A DNA stretch of 64,000 nt, from NCBI GenBank assembly GCA_016125045.1, contig WGML01000007.1, positions 248,001 to 312,000 on the forward strand, in the 5' to 3' direction. Positions 38,348 through 50,106 of the stretch are shown one piece after another. Each line of letters begins with the position of its first letter. The first letter of the stretch is position 1. The DNA comes from a bacterium. Its GTDB lineage: Bacteria > Pseudomonadota > Alphaproteobacteria > Caulobacterales > Hyphomonadaceae. Made by a program: the position numbers and the translations under genes. The notes beneath the pieces are model-generated. The model made no database searches. It was given only the letters and a program-made list of their open reading frames with translations, and had not been told where the DNA came from.

Positions 38348-39892
38348 CTAGCGCCCGAACCAGCCCCAGAGCGCGGCCGCGGACAGGCCGGCGACGACAA
38401 CGCCGACGCCAAACCAGAGCAGGGCGACCGGCCCGTTTGAGCGAGGTTTCGGCGCCGGTGGGGGCGGGGCTGAGGCCGCGTGGGCGATCGCCTCCAGCCG
38501 ATCCAGCAGCGCCGGAGCGTCGCGCAACCGTTTCGCGCCGTCCCGGATCACGTTCATGGCGAGGGTTTTCAGTCCCTCCGGTCCGAATTGGCGCCCTGTC
38601 CAACGGGAGACGATCGGGTCCGCCGCCTGCCAGATGTTGTGCGCCGGGTCGACCGTGCGGGCGACGCCCTCCACCTGCACCATTGTCTTTTGCAGCAGGA
38701 TCAGTTCCGGGCGGAGATGCATGCCGAACTGATGGGTGATGTCGAACAGCTGGAGCAGCACGCGGGCCATCGACACCTCCTCCGCGGCCCGCCCGAAGAT
38801 CGGCTCACCGACGGACCGGAGCGCCTGCGCGAAATCGTCGACCGACTGACCTTGCGGCACATAGCCCGCCTCGAAATGGACCTCGGACACGCGGCGATAG
38901 TCCCGTTTCAGGAAACCGGCGAGAATTTCCGCAAGGAAGCGCCGCTCGGGGGGGCCGATGCGGCCCATGATCCCGAAGTCGACCAGCACAAGGCGGCCGT
39001 CATCGGCGAGGATCATGTTTCCCTCATGGAGGTCGGCGTGGAAGAAGCCGTGGTCCAACGCCGTCGCGAGGAAGCCGCGGGTGATGCGGTTGGCGAGGTC
39101 GGCCCGGTCGACGCCGGCGAGGGCGCCTGCATCCGTGAGGCTGCGACCCGAAATCCATTCGGTGGTGAGCACCCGGCGTCCGGTGCGCGCCCAGTCCACG
39201 GCCGGCGCGTGGACAAATCCGTCGATCGCGGCGATCTCCGCGAACTCGCTCGCGGCGCCGGCTTCAAGCCTGAGGTCCATCTCGCGCGAGAGGGAACGGG
39301 CCATGGTCTCGACGAACTGAACGGGCTCCATCCTGGCGGCTTCGGGGTGGCCGGAGGCCTCGGCGAGACCCGCGGCGCGGCGCATGGCGCGCAGTTCGAC
39401 CTCGATCATGCGTTCGACTCCGGGCCGAAGGATCTTGACCGCGCGCTCGCCCTCCGGGGTGCGAATGCGATGAACCTGCGCCACGGAGGCGGCGGCGATG
39501 GCGGGCCCGAGTTGCGGAAAGAGCGCGGCGGCTTCGTCGCCGAACTCGGTCTCGAGCGCACGGCGCGCCTCGCGCTCGGGGAAGGGGGCGAGCTGGTCCT
39601 TCAGTCGGGAGAGGTCAGTCGCGGCCTCGACGCCAATCACGTCGGGCCGGGTGGCGAGGAATTGTCCGAGCTTGATCCAGGCGGGGCCAAGGCGTTCAAG
39701 CGCTGCGGCGAGCCGTTCGGCGGGGCGACGGCCGCGGGAGCCGGACGCCGGTGTCAGGCGAAGCAGGGCGCCTGCGGCCTTCAGCGGCCAGGGCGCGCGG
39801 GAGCGGATCGCCTCGGGCGCGACCACATCGTGGCGGGCGAGCACCGCCGCAGCGCGCATCAGGCGGGAATAGTCTGACAAGGCGTCGAGCAA
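38348..39892 (-). CDS. ubiB: Ubiquinone biosynthesis kinase-like protein UbiB
   Basis: A 514-residue ABC1/ADCK-family atypical kinase needed for ubiquinone synthesis. The family KxGQ motif is in PAWIKLGQFLATRPDVI near residue 100. The kinase-like core has HADLHEGNMILADDGRLVLVDFG around residues 285-310. A single C-terminal membrane helix (about 490-512) anchors it. The start is a TTG at 39892; no better in-frame start was seen. It follows ubiE on the same strand after 121 bases. Confidence 0.94.
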   Translation of the reverse strand: MLDALSDYSRLMRAAAVLARHDVVAPEAIRSRAPWPLKAAGALLRLTPASGSRGRRPAERLAAALERLGPAWIKLGQFLATRPDVIGVEAATDLSRLKDQLAPFPEREARRALETEFGDEAAALFPQLGPAIAAASVAQVHRIRTPEGERAVKILRPGVERMIEVELRAMRRAAGLAEASGHPEAARMEPVQFVETMARSLSREMDLRLEAGAASEFAEIAAIDGFVHAPAVDWARTGRRVLTTEWISGRSLTDAGALAGVDRADLANRITRGFLATALDHGFFHADLHEGNMILADDGRLVLVDFGIMGRIGPPERRFLAEILAGFLKRDYRRVSEVHFEAGYVPQGQSVDDFAQALRSVGEPIFGRAAEEVSMARVLLQLFDITHQFGMHLRPELILLQKTMVQVEGVARTVDPAHNIWQAADPIVSRWTGRQFGPEGLKTLAMNVIRDGAKRLRDAPALLDRLEAIAHAASAPPPPAPKPRSNGPVALLWFGVGVVVAGLSAAALWGWFGR

Positions 39893-40013
39893 GGCGCTGG
39901 GCTCGCAGGTGAAGGGTTGGCCTCAAAGGCTAGGCGAAGACCATGCCGCACTTGGCCGCCGTCGCGAAGGGGCGGCGTGGTCGCGGGCGCCGAGGCGTCA
40001 GGATGTCAGGGCC

Positions 40014-40820
40014 TCAGACCGCCCAGCCGGTGTGGAGCGCGGCGACGCCGCCGGTGAAATTCGTGAAGCTGACGCCGCTGAAGCCTGCGTCGCTGATCCG
40101 CGCCGCGAAGGACGACTGGTCTGGAAAGCGGCGGATCGACTCCACGAGATATTCATAGGACTCCCGGTCGCCCGTCACCCAGTCGCCGAGCGACGGGATC
40201 ACGGCGTCGGAATAGCGGTCATAGGCGTCCTGAAGCATGCTGTGCGAGAGCCGGGAGAATTCGAGGCAGGCGAAGCGGCCGCCCGGCTTCAGGACCCGGC
40301 GGAACTCCCTCAACGCATCGTCCATGGCGGCCACATTGCGAATGCCGAACGAGATCGTCAGCGCGTCGGCGGAGCGATCGGCGAAGGGCAGGCGGCAGGC
40401 GTCGGCGGCGACGTGCGCGAGATGGGCGCGGCGGCGCTTGCGTCCCGCTTCGAGCATGGCTTCGTTGATGTCGGCGACGATGGCGAAGGCGGGCCGCGCG
40501 GAGCGTGTCCGGCGCTGGACGCGCTCGGCGTGGTCGAGGAAGGCGCGGGCGACGTCTCCCGTGCCGCCGGCGACGTCGATCAGCGTTTCTCCGGGACGCG
40601 GCGCTAGACGCGCGATCAGGTTCGCCTTCCAGATCCGGTGAACGCCGGCGGACATGAGGTCGTTCATCAGGTCGTAGCGGCTTGCAACCGAACGGAAGAC
40701 GTCGCCGACGCGGCGGGTCTTCTCCGCGCGGGTGACGGTCTCCCGGCCGAAAGACACGAACTCCTCGTCCTGACGGGTGTCGGATGCGGGGTCTGGGGCG
40801 TCGATCGGGGCGTCTCCCAT
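40014..40820 (-). CDS. ubiE: Demethylmenaquinone/2-polyprenyl-benzoquinol methyltransferase UbiE
   Basis: A 268-residue SAM-dependent C-methyltransferase of quinone synthesis. SAM motif I is [13 protein letters not shown], the UbiE-specific [19 protein letters not shown] follows in the second half, and [25 protein letters not shown] lies between in parts. A 30-residue acidic N-terminal extension precedes the domain. It is divergent from mutM, with an 80-base gap. Confidence 0.95.
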   Translation of the reverse strand: MGDAPIDAPDPASDTRQDEEFVSFGRETVTRAEKTRRVGDVFRSVASRYDLMNDLMSAGVHRIWKANLIARLAPRPGETLIDVAGGTGDVARAFLDHAERVQRRTRSARPAFAIVADINEAMLEAGRKRRRAHLAHVAADACRLPFADRSADALTISFGIRNVAAMDDALREFRRVLKPGGRFACLEFSRLSHSMLQDAYDRYSDAVIPSLGDWVTGDRESYEYLVESIRRFPDQSSFAARISDAGFSGVSFTNFTGGVAALHTGWAV

Positions 40821-40900
40821 CGAATCAATCCTGTGCGGGCTGGGTCGTGCGGCCGACCGACCATAGGCGAAGGTCGGGGAGGGGGCTATATCCCGCCGCC

Positions 40901-41746
40901 ATGCCAGAGCTTCCAGAAGTCGAGACGGTTCGTCGCGGGCTCGCCCCCGCCCTGGAGGGGCGTCGAATCCTCCGAGCGCACACGCGGCGGGCTGACCTGC
41001 GGTTTCCGTTCCCCGACCGGATGGCGGAGCGGCTTTCGGGCGCGCGCGTCAACCGGTTGGGGAGGCGGGCGAAATACCTCGCGGCCGACCTCGACACAGG
41101 CGAAACGCTGATCATGCATCTTGGCATGTCGGGCCGGTTCACCCTGGGCGGCGAGGGTCTTGCGAGCTTCGTTCACGGGGCGGGCGGCGACCCCCGCCAC
41201 GACCATGTTCTGCTGGAGATCGAGGGCGGAACCACCGTGACGTTCAACGATCCGAGGCGGTTTGGCTTCTTCCAGCTCTGGCCGAGCGCGGGCGTCGACA
41301 CCTATCCGGCCTTCGCCGCGCTCGGTCCGGAGCCCCTGGCGAACGACTTCTCCGGTGCGGCTCTCGCGGAGGCGTTCCAGGGCAGGCGCACGCCGGTGAA
41401 GACGGCGCTGCTGGATCAACGAGTCGTGGCGGGGCTGGGCAATATATATGTGTGCGAGGCGCTGCACCGGGCGGGGATCAGTCCGCGCCGCCAGGCCGCA
41501 TCGATCGGCACGGCGCGCAGCGAGCGGCTGGCGGAAGCGGTGCGGGCGGTGATCCGGGAGGCGATCGAGGCGGGGGGCTCGTCGATCAGCGATTTTGCCG
41601 CGGCCGATGGCGGGCTCGGCTATTTCCAGCACCGGTTCGAGGTCTATGGACGCGAAGGCGAGGCGTGCCGCGGGTGCGGGGGGGCGATCCGGCGGATCGT
41701 GCAGTCCGGGCGTTCGAGCTTCTATTGCGGGACCTGCCAGCGATAA
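40901..41746 (+). CDS. mutM: Formamidopyrimidine-DNA glycosylase
   Basis: A 281-residue bifunctional glycosylase/AP-lyase that removes 8-oxoguanine. Catalysis needs the N-terminal proline, so the ATG at 40901 giving [14 protein letters not shown] is the only sensible start, although the frame is open upstream to 40784. The helix-two-turn-helix is in [19 protein letters not shown], and the C-terminal zinc finger has four cysteines (CRGCGG and CGTC). The following gene, echA, starts 74 bases later. Confidence 0.97.
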   Translation: MPELPEVETVRRGLAPALEGRRILRAHTRRADLRFPFPDRMAERLSGARVNRLGRRAKYLAADLDTGETLIMHLGMSGRFTLGGEGLASFVHGAGGDPRHDHVLLEIEGGTTVTFNDPRRFGFFQLWPSAGVDTYPAFAALGPEPLANDFSGAALAEAFQGRRTPVKTALLDQRVVAGLGNIYVCEALHRAGISPRRQAASIGTARSERLAEAVRAVIREAIEAGGSSISDFAAADGGLGYFQHRFEVYGREGEACRGCGGAIRRIVQSGRSSFYCGTCQR

Positions 41747-41820
41747 CGGGCGCGCCCTTGCGCCGGGGCGTCTCCTTCGCTTCATTCAAGGAAGACGAGA
41801 CCTGCGGAAGGACGACAGAC

Positions 41821-42597
41821 ATGGCCTATGCGACGCTGCTCACCGAAGTCGAAGGCGCTGTCGCCCTCATAACGCTCAACCGGCCGGAAGCGCTGAACGC
41901 GCTGAACGACCAGCTGATGAACGAGCTGACCGAGGTGCTGGACAGCTATGAGGCGGATCCCGAAATCCGCTGCGTGATTCTGACCGGCTCGACGCGTGCG
42001 TTCGCGGCGGGAGCGGACATCAAGGCGATGCGCACCCAGTCCTACATGGACGCCTATATGGGCGATTTCATCACGCGCAACTGGGAGCGTGCGGCGACCT
42101 TCCGCAAGCCGATCATCGCGGCGGTTGCAGGGTATGCGCTGGGCGGCGGGTGCGAGCTTGCGATGATGTGCGATTTCATCATCGCGGCGGAGAACGCCCA
42201 GTTCGGCCAGCCTGAGATCACGCTCGGGGTCATGCCCGGGGCGGGCGGGACGCAACGCCTGACGCGCTTCGTCGGCAAGTCGAAGGCGATGGAGATGTGT
42301 CTCACCGGGCGGCGCATCGCCGCGGAGGAGGCTGAACGCTGCGGTCTCGTGTCACGGGTCGTGGCGACCGATCAGTTGCTGACGGAGGCGTGGGAGGCGG
42401 CGCGCAAGGTTGCATCGATGTCGCTCCCCATCACGATGATGACCAAGGAGAGCGTCAACGCCGCCTACGAAACATCGCTGTCGCAAGGGGTGATGTTCGA
42501 GCGTCGGCTGTTTCATTCGATGTTCGCAACCGCGGACCAGAAGGAAGGCATGGCGGCCTTCGTCGAGAAGCGCCCCGCCGCCTTCCGGCACGAATAG
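41821..42597 (+). CDS. Enoyl-CoA hydratase
   Basis: A 258-residue crotonase-family enzyme that hydrates trans-2-enoyl-CoA in fatty acid degradation. The oxyanion-hole segments [11 protein letters not shown] and [14 protein letters not shown] are present, and both catalytic glutamates appear in the ALGGGCELA and [16 protein letters not shown] regions. The ATG at 41821 starts with [19 protein letters not shown], as in homologues; the frame is open far upstream into mutM. The mutM-echA-rpsT order is conserved in alphaproteobacteria. Confidence 0.95.
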   Translation: MAYATLLTEVEGAVALITLNRPEALNALNDQLMNELTEVLDSYEADPEIRCVILTGSTRAFAAGADIKAMRTQSYMDAYMGDFITRNWERAATFRKPIIAAVAGYALGGGCELAMMCDFIIAAENAQFGQPEITLGVMPGAGGTQRLTRFVGKSKAMEMCLTGRRIAAEEAERCGLVSRVVATDQLLTEAWEAARKVASMSLPITMMTKESVNAAYETSLSQGVMFERRLFHSMFATADQKEGMAAFVEKRPAAFRHE

Positions 42598-42756
42598 GCC
42601 AGTGCGGCCGGGGATGAATGCGCATTGAGCGGGGCGCCAAACCGCTCGGTCGTGATTGACCTCCAACGAGCCGCTTGATATGAGCGCGCGTCCCTGATGA
42701 GGCTTGGCGATGGCTGCCGGGCTCCGGGGCAAAGGGAAAGACGAGGAAGACCGGCG

Positions 42757-43020
42757 ATGGCCAACACGAAATCCGCCAAGAAAATGGTCAGAAAGATCGC
42801 TCGGCGGACCGAAGTGAACAAGGCGCGCCGCTCCCGCTTCCGGACCTTTGTCCGTTCGGTCGAGGACGCCATCAGCAATGGCGACAAGAAGGCGGCGGAG
42901 GCTGCGTTCAAGCTCGCCGAGCCTGAAATCATGCGCAGCGTGAGCCGCGGCGTCATCCACAAGAATACCGGCGCGCGCAAGGTTTCGAGACTTGCGGCCC
43001 GTCTCCGGAAGATGGCGTAA
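42757..43020 (+). CDS. rpsT: 30S ribosomal protein S20
   Basis: An 87-residue, very basic helical protein that binds 16S rRNA. The start [17 protein letters not shown] is diagnostic, which fixes the ATG at 42757 (with GAGGAAGA upstream) instead of an upstream ATG at 42697. The C-terminal [14 protein letters not shown] is also typical. A terminator-like hairpin lies about 95 bases downstream. Confidence 0.97.
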   Translation: MANTKSAKKMVRKIARRTEVNKARRSRFRTFVRSVEDAISNGDKKAAEAAFKLAEPEIMRSVSRGVIHKNTGARKVSRLAARLRKMA

Positions 43021-43115
43021 TAAGTCTCGCGATCGGGCTTTTCGGCCGTCGAAAAATCACACCATTCTGAACAGATGCGCGCGGAGCCTTCGTTCCGGGC
43101 GTCAAGTGTTTTTTT

Positions 43116-43137
43116 GTCCGAAAGCGGACGTTTTTTT
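43116..43137 (+). terminator. Terminator after rpsT
   Basis: A 5-bp stem GTCCG/CGGAC with loop AAAG (43116-43129) is followed by a G and seven Ts (43131-43137). Seven Ts also precede the stem. It is the likely end of the rpsT transcript. Confidence 0.75.
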
Positions 43138-43352
43138 CAGCGCTGGAATGTTGCCCAAAAGCCGCGGTTAACCTTTTGGCAACCACATAGAACATTGATT
43201 GTAAAAAGAATTTAAAATTTCTAGGATGGTTCGGCGACTCTTTTTCGATCACGTCTCCACCAACCCCGGATAGCCCTATTGACCCTTCCGGCGTCGTCAT
43301 GAAAATGACGCTCAGTAGTCAGTTTTCTCCCGTGTACAGATGAATCGTCAGC

Positions 43353-43390
43353 GGCCCCTGGCTGGGGGCCGTCGGCCAGGTTTTGCGCTT
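43353..43390 (+). promoter_or_regulatory. Two mutually exclusive hairpins in the dnaA leader
   Basis: GGCCCC (43353-43358) can pair with GGGGCC (43365-43370). Alternatively CCTGGC (43357-43362) can pair with GCCAGG (43375-43380), which is followed by TTTTGCGCTTTTT. Both stems use overlapping bases, so only one can form. The second looks like a weak terminator, about 90 bases before the dnaA start. Function is inferred only from the pairing. Confidence 0.4.
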
Positions 43391-43477
43391 TTTCGGGGCG
43401 CGGGCTTGGTCCGGGTCCGGGAGCTTTTGCCTGCGGGCGGGTCATGGTGGCCGGCCCGAAAATAATGCGAGGGGCTA

Positions 43478-44986
43478 ATGAGAGACGAACAGGGCACGCC
43501 ACGATTCGCCGGACTGAGGATGGACGGCATCTCCCCGGTCGCGGACCTGATCGGAGGATTGTCGAGCGCACCGGTGCGCCGCCGGGTGATCGAGGATCGC
43601 GGCCGTCGCAAGATTTGGGAGCAGGTCCGCTACGGCCTGCGGGCGAAGGTTGGTCCACAGCAGTTCGAGCACTGGATTATGCCTTTGTCCTTCGTCGCCG
43701 AGGTTGATGACGAGGTTCTTCTCGCCGCGCCGAGCGAAGCCGAGCGTGACCGGGCCCGCAATCAGTATGGCGTCATGATCCAATCCCTGTGGAGCGCGGT
43801 CGATCCGGCGGGCGGAAAGGTGACGATCGTCGCCCGCTCCGACATCCCCGAGGATGTGCTGGCGCTGGTGGAGGGCGAGGACGCCCCCGACGACGTGGAA
43901 GAGATCGTTGACGACGCAGAGGACGAAGAGGTCGCGCCCGGCGACGGCATGGCGCTGTTCGATTCCTTCATCGTCGGCGGATCGAACCGGATCGCGCACG
44001 GCATCATGAAGCGGCTCGCCACCGGACGCGGCGTCGCGTCGAGCATCGCGATGATCGTCGGCCCGCACGGTGTTGGAAAGACGCTGATCCTGCGCGGCGT
44101 CGAGAGCGCGCTGCAGGCCTCCCACGGCGACGCGCACGTGATCTACATGAGCGCAGAGGACTTCATGCTCGCCTTCGTCGACGGGGTGAAGCGGCGCGAC
44201 ACGTCCGAATTGCGCAAGATGATTCGGCGCGCGCGCGTGATCATGCTCGATGATTTCCAGTTCATCTGTTCAAGGCCCGGAACGCTGACAGAGTTCTTCT
44301 CTCATGTGCGCGCCGTTTCCGCGGCGGGCGGAGTCATCGTGCTTGCGGGCGATCAGGCGCCGTCGGCCCTGCCTCAGCTCGACAGCCGGATGCGGGACGA
44401 ATTGCAGGGCGGAGCCTACGCCGAGATCGGCCTGCCGGAGCTGGCGCTGCGCCGTGAGATCGTGCGGGCGAGCGTTCGCGCAATCGCCGAAACGGACCCG
44501 GAGTTCAATCTGCCCGAAGAGTTCGTCGAGCTGATGGCGCAGAAGCTCGCCTCATCCGGCCGGGCGCTCCACGGTGCGGTGCGCAATGTGTATGTCGGGA
44601 CGACGCTCCTCGAGAAGCCGATCACGGCTGCGGCGGTCGAAAAGGCGATCCAGCTTCAGATCGGAACGCCGGGCATGCGCCGTCCGCGCATCGAGGTGAT
44701 CAAGGATATCGTCGCGAACGCCTATGGGGTCACCAAGGCGGACATGGAGTCCTCCTCCCGCAAGCACTCGATCGCCCACCCCCGGCAGTATGCGATGTAT
44801 TTCTGTCGGAAGCTGACCACGGCGTCCTACCCGCTGATCGGCAAGAAGTTCGGGGACAGGGACCACACGACGATTCTTTACGCCTTCCGCAAGATCACCA
44901 AGAGACTGGCGAGCGACCGTCGCTTCATGCAGGAAATGCTGGAGCTGGAGTACCGGATTCTGTCCGATCAGCGGAACGCGCAATAG
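43478..44986 (+). CDS. dnaA: Chromosomal replication initiator DnaA
   Basis: A 502-residue initiator. The N-terminal domain I includes KIWEQVRYGLRAKVGPQQFEHWI. An acidic linker (about 130-155) follows. The AAA+ domain has Walker A GPHGVGKT at 195-202 and Walker B MLDDFQF near 256-262. Domain IV, which reads DnaA boxes, is well conserved: SRKHSIAHPRQ, then KFGDRDHTTILYAFRKI. The AAA+ module is more divergent than usual: sensor 2 reads SGRALHGAV where most homologues have NVRELEGAL. The ATG at 43478 has a GAGGGG just upstream. dnaN follows with its own leader. Confidence 0.97.
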   Translation: MRDEQGTPRFAGLRMDGISPVADLIGGLSSAPVRRRVIEDRGRRKIWEQVRYGLRAKVGPQQFEHWIMPLSFVAEVDDEVLLAAPSEAERDRARNQYGVMIQSLWSAVDPAGGKVTIVARSDIPEDVLALVEGEDAPDDVEEIVDDAEDEEVAPGDGMALFDSFIVGGSNRIAHGIMKRLATGRGVASSIAMIVGPHGVGKTLILRGVESALQASHGDAHVIYMSAEDFMLAFVDGVKRRDTSELRKMIRRARVIMLDDFQFICSRPGTLTEFFSHVRAVSAAGGVIVLAGDQAPSALPQLDSRMRDELQGGAYAEIGLPELALRREIVRASVRAIAETDPEFNLPEEFVELMAQKLASSGRALHGAVRNVYVGTTLLEKPITAAAVEKAIQLQIGTPGMRRPRIEVIKDIVANAYGVTKADMESSSRKHSIAHPRQYAMYFCRKLTTASYPLIGKKFGDRDHTTILYAFRKITKRLASDRRFMQEMLELEYRILSDQRNAQ

Positions 44987-45003
44987 CGCTTCAGGCGCGA
45001 GCT

Positions 45004-45030
45004 CCGGCGGTTAAGGTTCGCCGGGGCTTT
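45004..45030 (+). terminator. First terminator-like hairpin after dnaA
   Basis: A stem CCGGCG (45004-45009) pairs with CGCCGG (45019-45024), followed by GGCTTTTCG. It lies 18 bases after the dnaA stop. Confidence 0.6.
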
Positions 45031-45057
45031 TCGTCGGCGGCGAATAGGTTAATCTTC

Positions 45058-45095
45058 CGGCCCGGTTTCCATGACGGAGCCGGGCCGTTTCTTCC
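45058..45095 (+). terminator. Second terminator-like hairpin after dnaA
   Basis: A stem CGGCCCGG (45058-45065) pairs with CCGGGCCG (45080-45087), followed by TTTCTTCC. It separates dnaA from dnaN, which must then have its own promoter between about 45090 and 45180. Confidence 0.7.
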
Positions 45096-45182
45096 AGCGG
45101 CCCCGCCGGCGCGAAAGCCCATCCGGCGATCGGCCGACCGGCTGACGCGGCGTTTTCAGTCCATTTTTCAGGCAGAGGGCTC

Positions 45183-46301
45183 ATGAAGCTCACGATCGAC
45201 CGCACCGCTCTTCTCCGCGCCCTGTCTCACGTGCAGGCGGTCGTTGAACGCAGAAACACGATCCCGATCCTGTCGAATGTGCTGATGTCGGCGGATGCGG
45301 GCTCCCTGCGCCTCACTGCAACCGATCTCGATATCGAGGCCACCGACCGCGGCGAAGCCAAGGTGACGGCCGCCGGCGAGACGACGGTGTCCGCGCAGAC
45401 GCTGTTCGATGTCGTGCGAAAGCTGCCGGAGGGGTCCGAGATCCAGCTCGACAGCGACGCCACGCCGGGTCAGCTCAAGATGTCGGCCGGGCGCTCCCGT
45501 TTCTCGCTGCCGACCCTGCCTGCATCCGATTTCCAGACGATGTCGCGCGAGGATGCACCGGTGAAGTTCACCATGCCGGCCGCCGAATTCCGCAGTATCA
45601 TCGACAAGACAAAGTTCGCGATCTCGACCGAGGAGAGCCGTTTCTATCTCAACGGCGTGTTCCTGCAGCACACCAAGGGAGCGGACGGTCAGGTTCTGCG
45701 CGCGGTCGCCACGGACGGCCACCGGCTCGCGCTCGCGGACACCAACGCTCCTCCAGGATCGGCGAAGCTTGAAGGCGTGATCGTGCCGCGCAAGGCGGTC
45801 GCCGAAATCCGTCGGCTGCTCGACGACGCGCCGGAGGAGATCGCGATCGAGGTTTCGAGCGCCAAGATCGTCGTTCGCGTGGGCGACGCGGTTCTCACCT
45901 CCAAACTGATTGACGGCTCTTTCCCGGACTATGCGCGGGTGATCCCGAAGTCGAATTCGCGTGTGCTGACGATCTCACGGGATGATTTCGCCGCGGCGGT
46001 GGATCGGGTCGCGACCGTTTCGGCGGAGCGTTCGCGGTCGATCAAGCTCTCCCTGTCGGAGGGCAGGGCGACGATCGCTGTCAGCCAGTCAGAAGCCGGA
46101 CACGGCGTGGAGGAGATCGAGGCGGAGTATGCCGACGAGCCGATGGAGATCGGGTTCAATGCGCGCTATCTGCTCGATGTGACACAGCAGATCGAGGGTG
46201 AGATGGCGCGGGTCGAGTTCAACGATCCGGCGTCGCCCGTCCGGGTGCTCGACCCCGTCGATCCAGGGGCGCAATACGTCCTGATGCCGCTGCGCGTGTG
46301 A
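45183..46301 (+). CDS. dnaN: DNA polymerase III beta subunit (sliding clamp)
   Basis: A 372-residue protein forming the dimeric ring that tethers polymerase III to DNA. Three repeats of the clamp fold are expected from the length. The beginning MKLTIDRTALLRALSHVQAVVERR and the internal RFYLNGVFLQHT and AVATDGHRLALAD are diagnostic. The end, AQYVLMPLRV, is the usual clamp C-terminus. The stop overlaps the recF start by four bases (GTGA). Confidence 0.98.
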   Translation: MKLTIDRTALLRALSHVQAVVERRNTIPILSNVLMSADAGSLRLTATDLDIEATDRGEAKVTAAGETTVSAQTLFDVVRKLPEGSEIQLDSDATPGQLKMSAGRSRFSLPTLPASDFQTMSREDAPVKFTMPAAEFRSIIDKTKFAISTEESRFYLNGVFLQHTKGADGQVLRAVATDGHRLALADTNAPPGSAKLEGVIVPRKAVAEIRRLLDDAPEEIAIEVSSAKIVVRVGDAVLTSKLIDGSFPDYARVIPKSNSRVLTISRDDFAAAVDRVATVSAERSRSIKLSLSEGRATIAVSQSEAGHGVEEIEAEYADEPMEIGFNARYLLDVTQQIEGEMARVEFNDPASPVRVLDPVDPGAQYVLMPLRV

Positions 46302-47521
46302 GCGCGGGCGTGGCTCGCGCGGCGGGCCGGAAGGCTGACGGCGAGAGAGACGGCGAGACCGTCGGCGCGCCGTCCGATGGCCGGGTCTTCAGCATCCGGC
46401 GGCTGGGCCTGATGTCCTTCCGCAACTACGCCGGGCTGTCCCTGCGGCTCGACGGCCGGCATGTCTGCCTCCACGGCGCGAACGGGGCGGGGAAGACCAA
46501 CCTGATCGAGGCGGTGTCGATGCTGGGGCCGGGCAAGGGCCTTCGAGGCGCCGCGCTGCCGGACCTGGTGCGGGCGTCGCGGGATGCGGACCGGCCCTCG
46601 GGCTGGGCGATATCCGCCGACATTGATGATGGAGGTCATGCTCGCAAGATCAACGTCGCGCTGGAGGTGGACGACGTCGGCCGGACCAAACGATCGTCGC
46701 AGCTGGACGGGGCGGCGGCGTCGCAGTCGGACCTCGCGGAACTCGTCCGCATTGTCTGGCTGACGCCCGCCATGGACCGGGTGTTCGCCGGTGGGCCGGG
46801 AGACCGACGCAGGTTCTTCGACCGGCAGGTGCTGGCGCACACCCCCTCGCACGGTCAGGCGGCGACGAGATATGAAGCGGCGATGCGGGACCGCAACGCG
46901 CTGCTCGAACGGGGCGGGGCGGACGCCAGCTGGCTGACAGCGCTTGAGGCCCGGATGGCGGAGTTCGGGGCTCAGATGGCGCTCAACCGGGTCGACACGC
47001 TGCGGCGCATGCGCGCCGCGATCGACACCCGGCCGGACGGGGCCTTTCCCAAGGCCGATCTCGAACTGGAGGGACGGATCGAGCAGATCGCCGCGGATGC
47101 GGGCGATCTGACGGCTGTCACGGAGGCGTTCGCGGGTCTTCTGCGGTCCGGGCGGTCGAGGGACGCGGCGGCGGGGAGGGCGCTCGAGGGCGTCCACCGC
47201 ACGGACCTCAGCGTGGTTCACCGCCCGAAAGGGCTGCCGGCCGCGCAATGCTCAACGGGCGAGCAGAAGGCGCTGCTGATCGGGCTGATCCTCGCGAATG
47301 CGCACGCGCTTTTTGGGCGCGACTTCGCCCCCAATCCATTGGTATTATTGGATGAGGCGGCCGCCCACCTTGATTCGGACCGTCGCGCGGCGCTTTACGA
47401 TGAACTCTCCGCGCTGGGGGGGCAGGCGTGGTTGACCGGAACCGATCGCGGTCTGTTCGACGCGTTCGGCGCCCGGGCTCAGCGATTTGAGGTTAGCGCG
47501 GGCGAGGTGCGTGAATCGTGA
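46298..47521 (+). CDS. recF: DNA replication/repair protein RecF
   Basis: A 407-residue SMC-like ATPase that helps load RecA at gaps. Walker A is HGANGAGKTNLIEAV, preceded by LMSFRNYAGLSLRL. The signature AQCSTGEQKALLIGLILA and Walker B LVLLDEAAAHLD are near the C-terminus. A 28-residue extension before the ATPase domain (GRKADGERDGETVGAP) is longer than in most RecF proteins. It is translationally coupled to dnaN through a GTGA overlap. Confidence 0.96.
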   Translation: MSAGVARAAGRKADGERDGETVGAPSDGRVFSIRRLGLMSFRNYAGLSLRLDGRHVCLHGANGAGKTNLIEAVSMLGPGKGLRGAALPDLVRASRDADRPSGWAISADIDDGGHARKINVALEVDDVGRTKRSSQLDGAAASQSDLAELVRIVWLTPAMDRVFAGGPGDRRRFFDRQVLAHTPSHGQAATRYEAAMRDRNALLERGGADASWLTALEARMAEFGAQMALNRVDTLRRMRAAIDTRPDGAFPKADLELEGRIEQIAADAGDLTAVTEAFAGLLRSGRSRDAAAGRALEGVHRTDLSVVHRPKGLPAAQCSTGEQKALLIGLILANAHALFGRDFAPNPLVLLDEAAAHLDSDRRAALYDELSALGGQAWLTGTDRGLFDAFGARAQRFEVSAGEVRES

Positions 47522-47643
47522 GTTAGGGCGTGCGCCAGAACTGGTGATACACGCGGTTGGGAGAGTGTTCGGGCCGATGGCCCAAGGGGAGACTTGCTCA
47601 GCCCTTGCGGCGGGGATGGGCGCAAGAGACGGCATACGGCTAG

Positions 47644-50106
<2,463 letters not shown>

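Larger units (their letters stand above)
43021..43477. other. rpsT-dnaA intergenic region, possible origin-associated region
   Basis: This 457-base gap between rpsT and dnaA is locally AT-rich, notably about 43195-43225, in a genome that is otherwise GC-rich. It contains a terminator (43116-43137), an inverted repeat CGTCAT/ATGACG closing a GAAA loop (43295-43310), a possible promoter TTGACC at 43279 with a GAAAAT about 16 bases later, and two competing hairpins just before dnaA. No match to the DnaA-box consensus was seen, so an origin is not claimed. Confidence 0.5.

Noticed and set aside
38480..39877. Long open frame opposite ubiB
   Set aside because: Antisense shadow; UbiB motifs are complete on the minus strand.
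43021..43477. DnaA-box cluster defining oriC
   Set aside because: No match to TTATCCACA or close variants was seen on either strand by eye.
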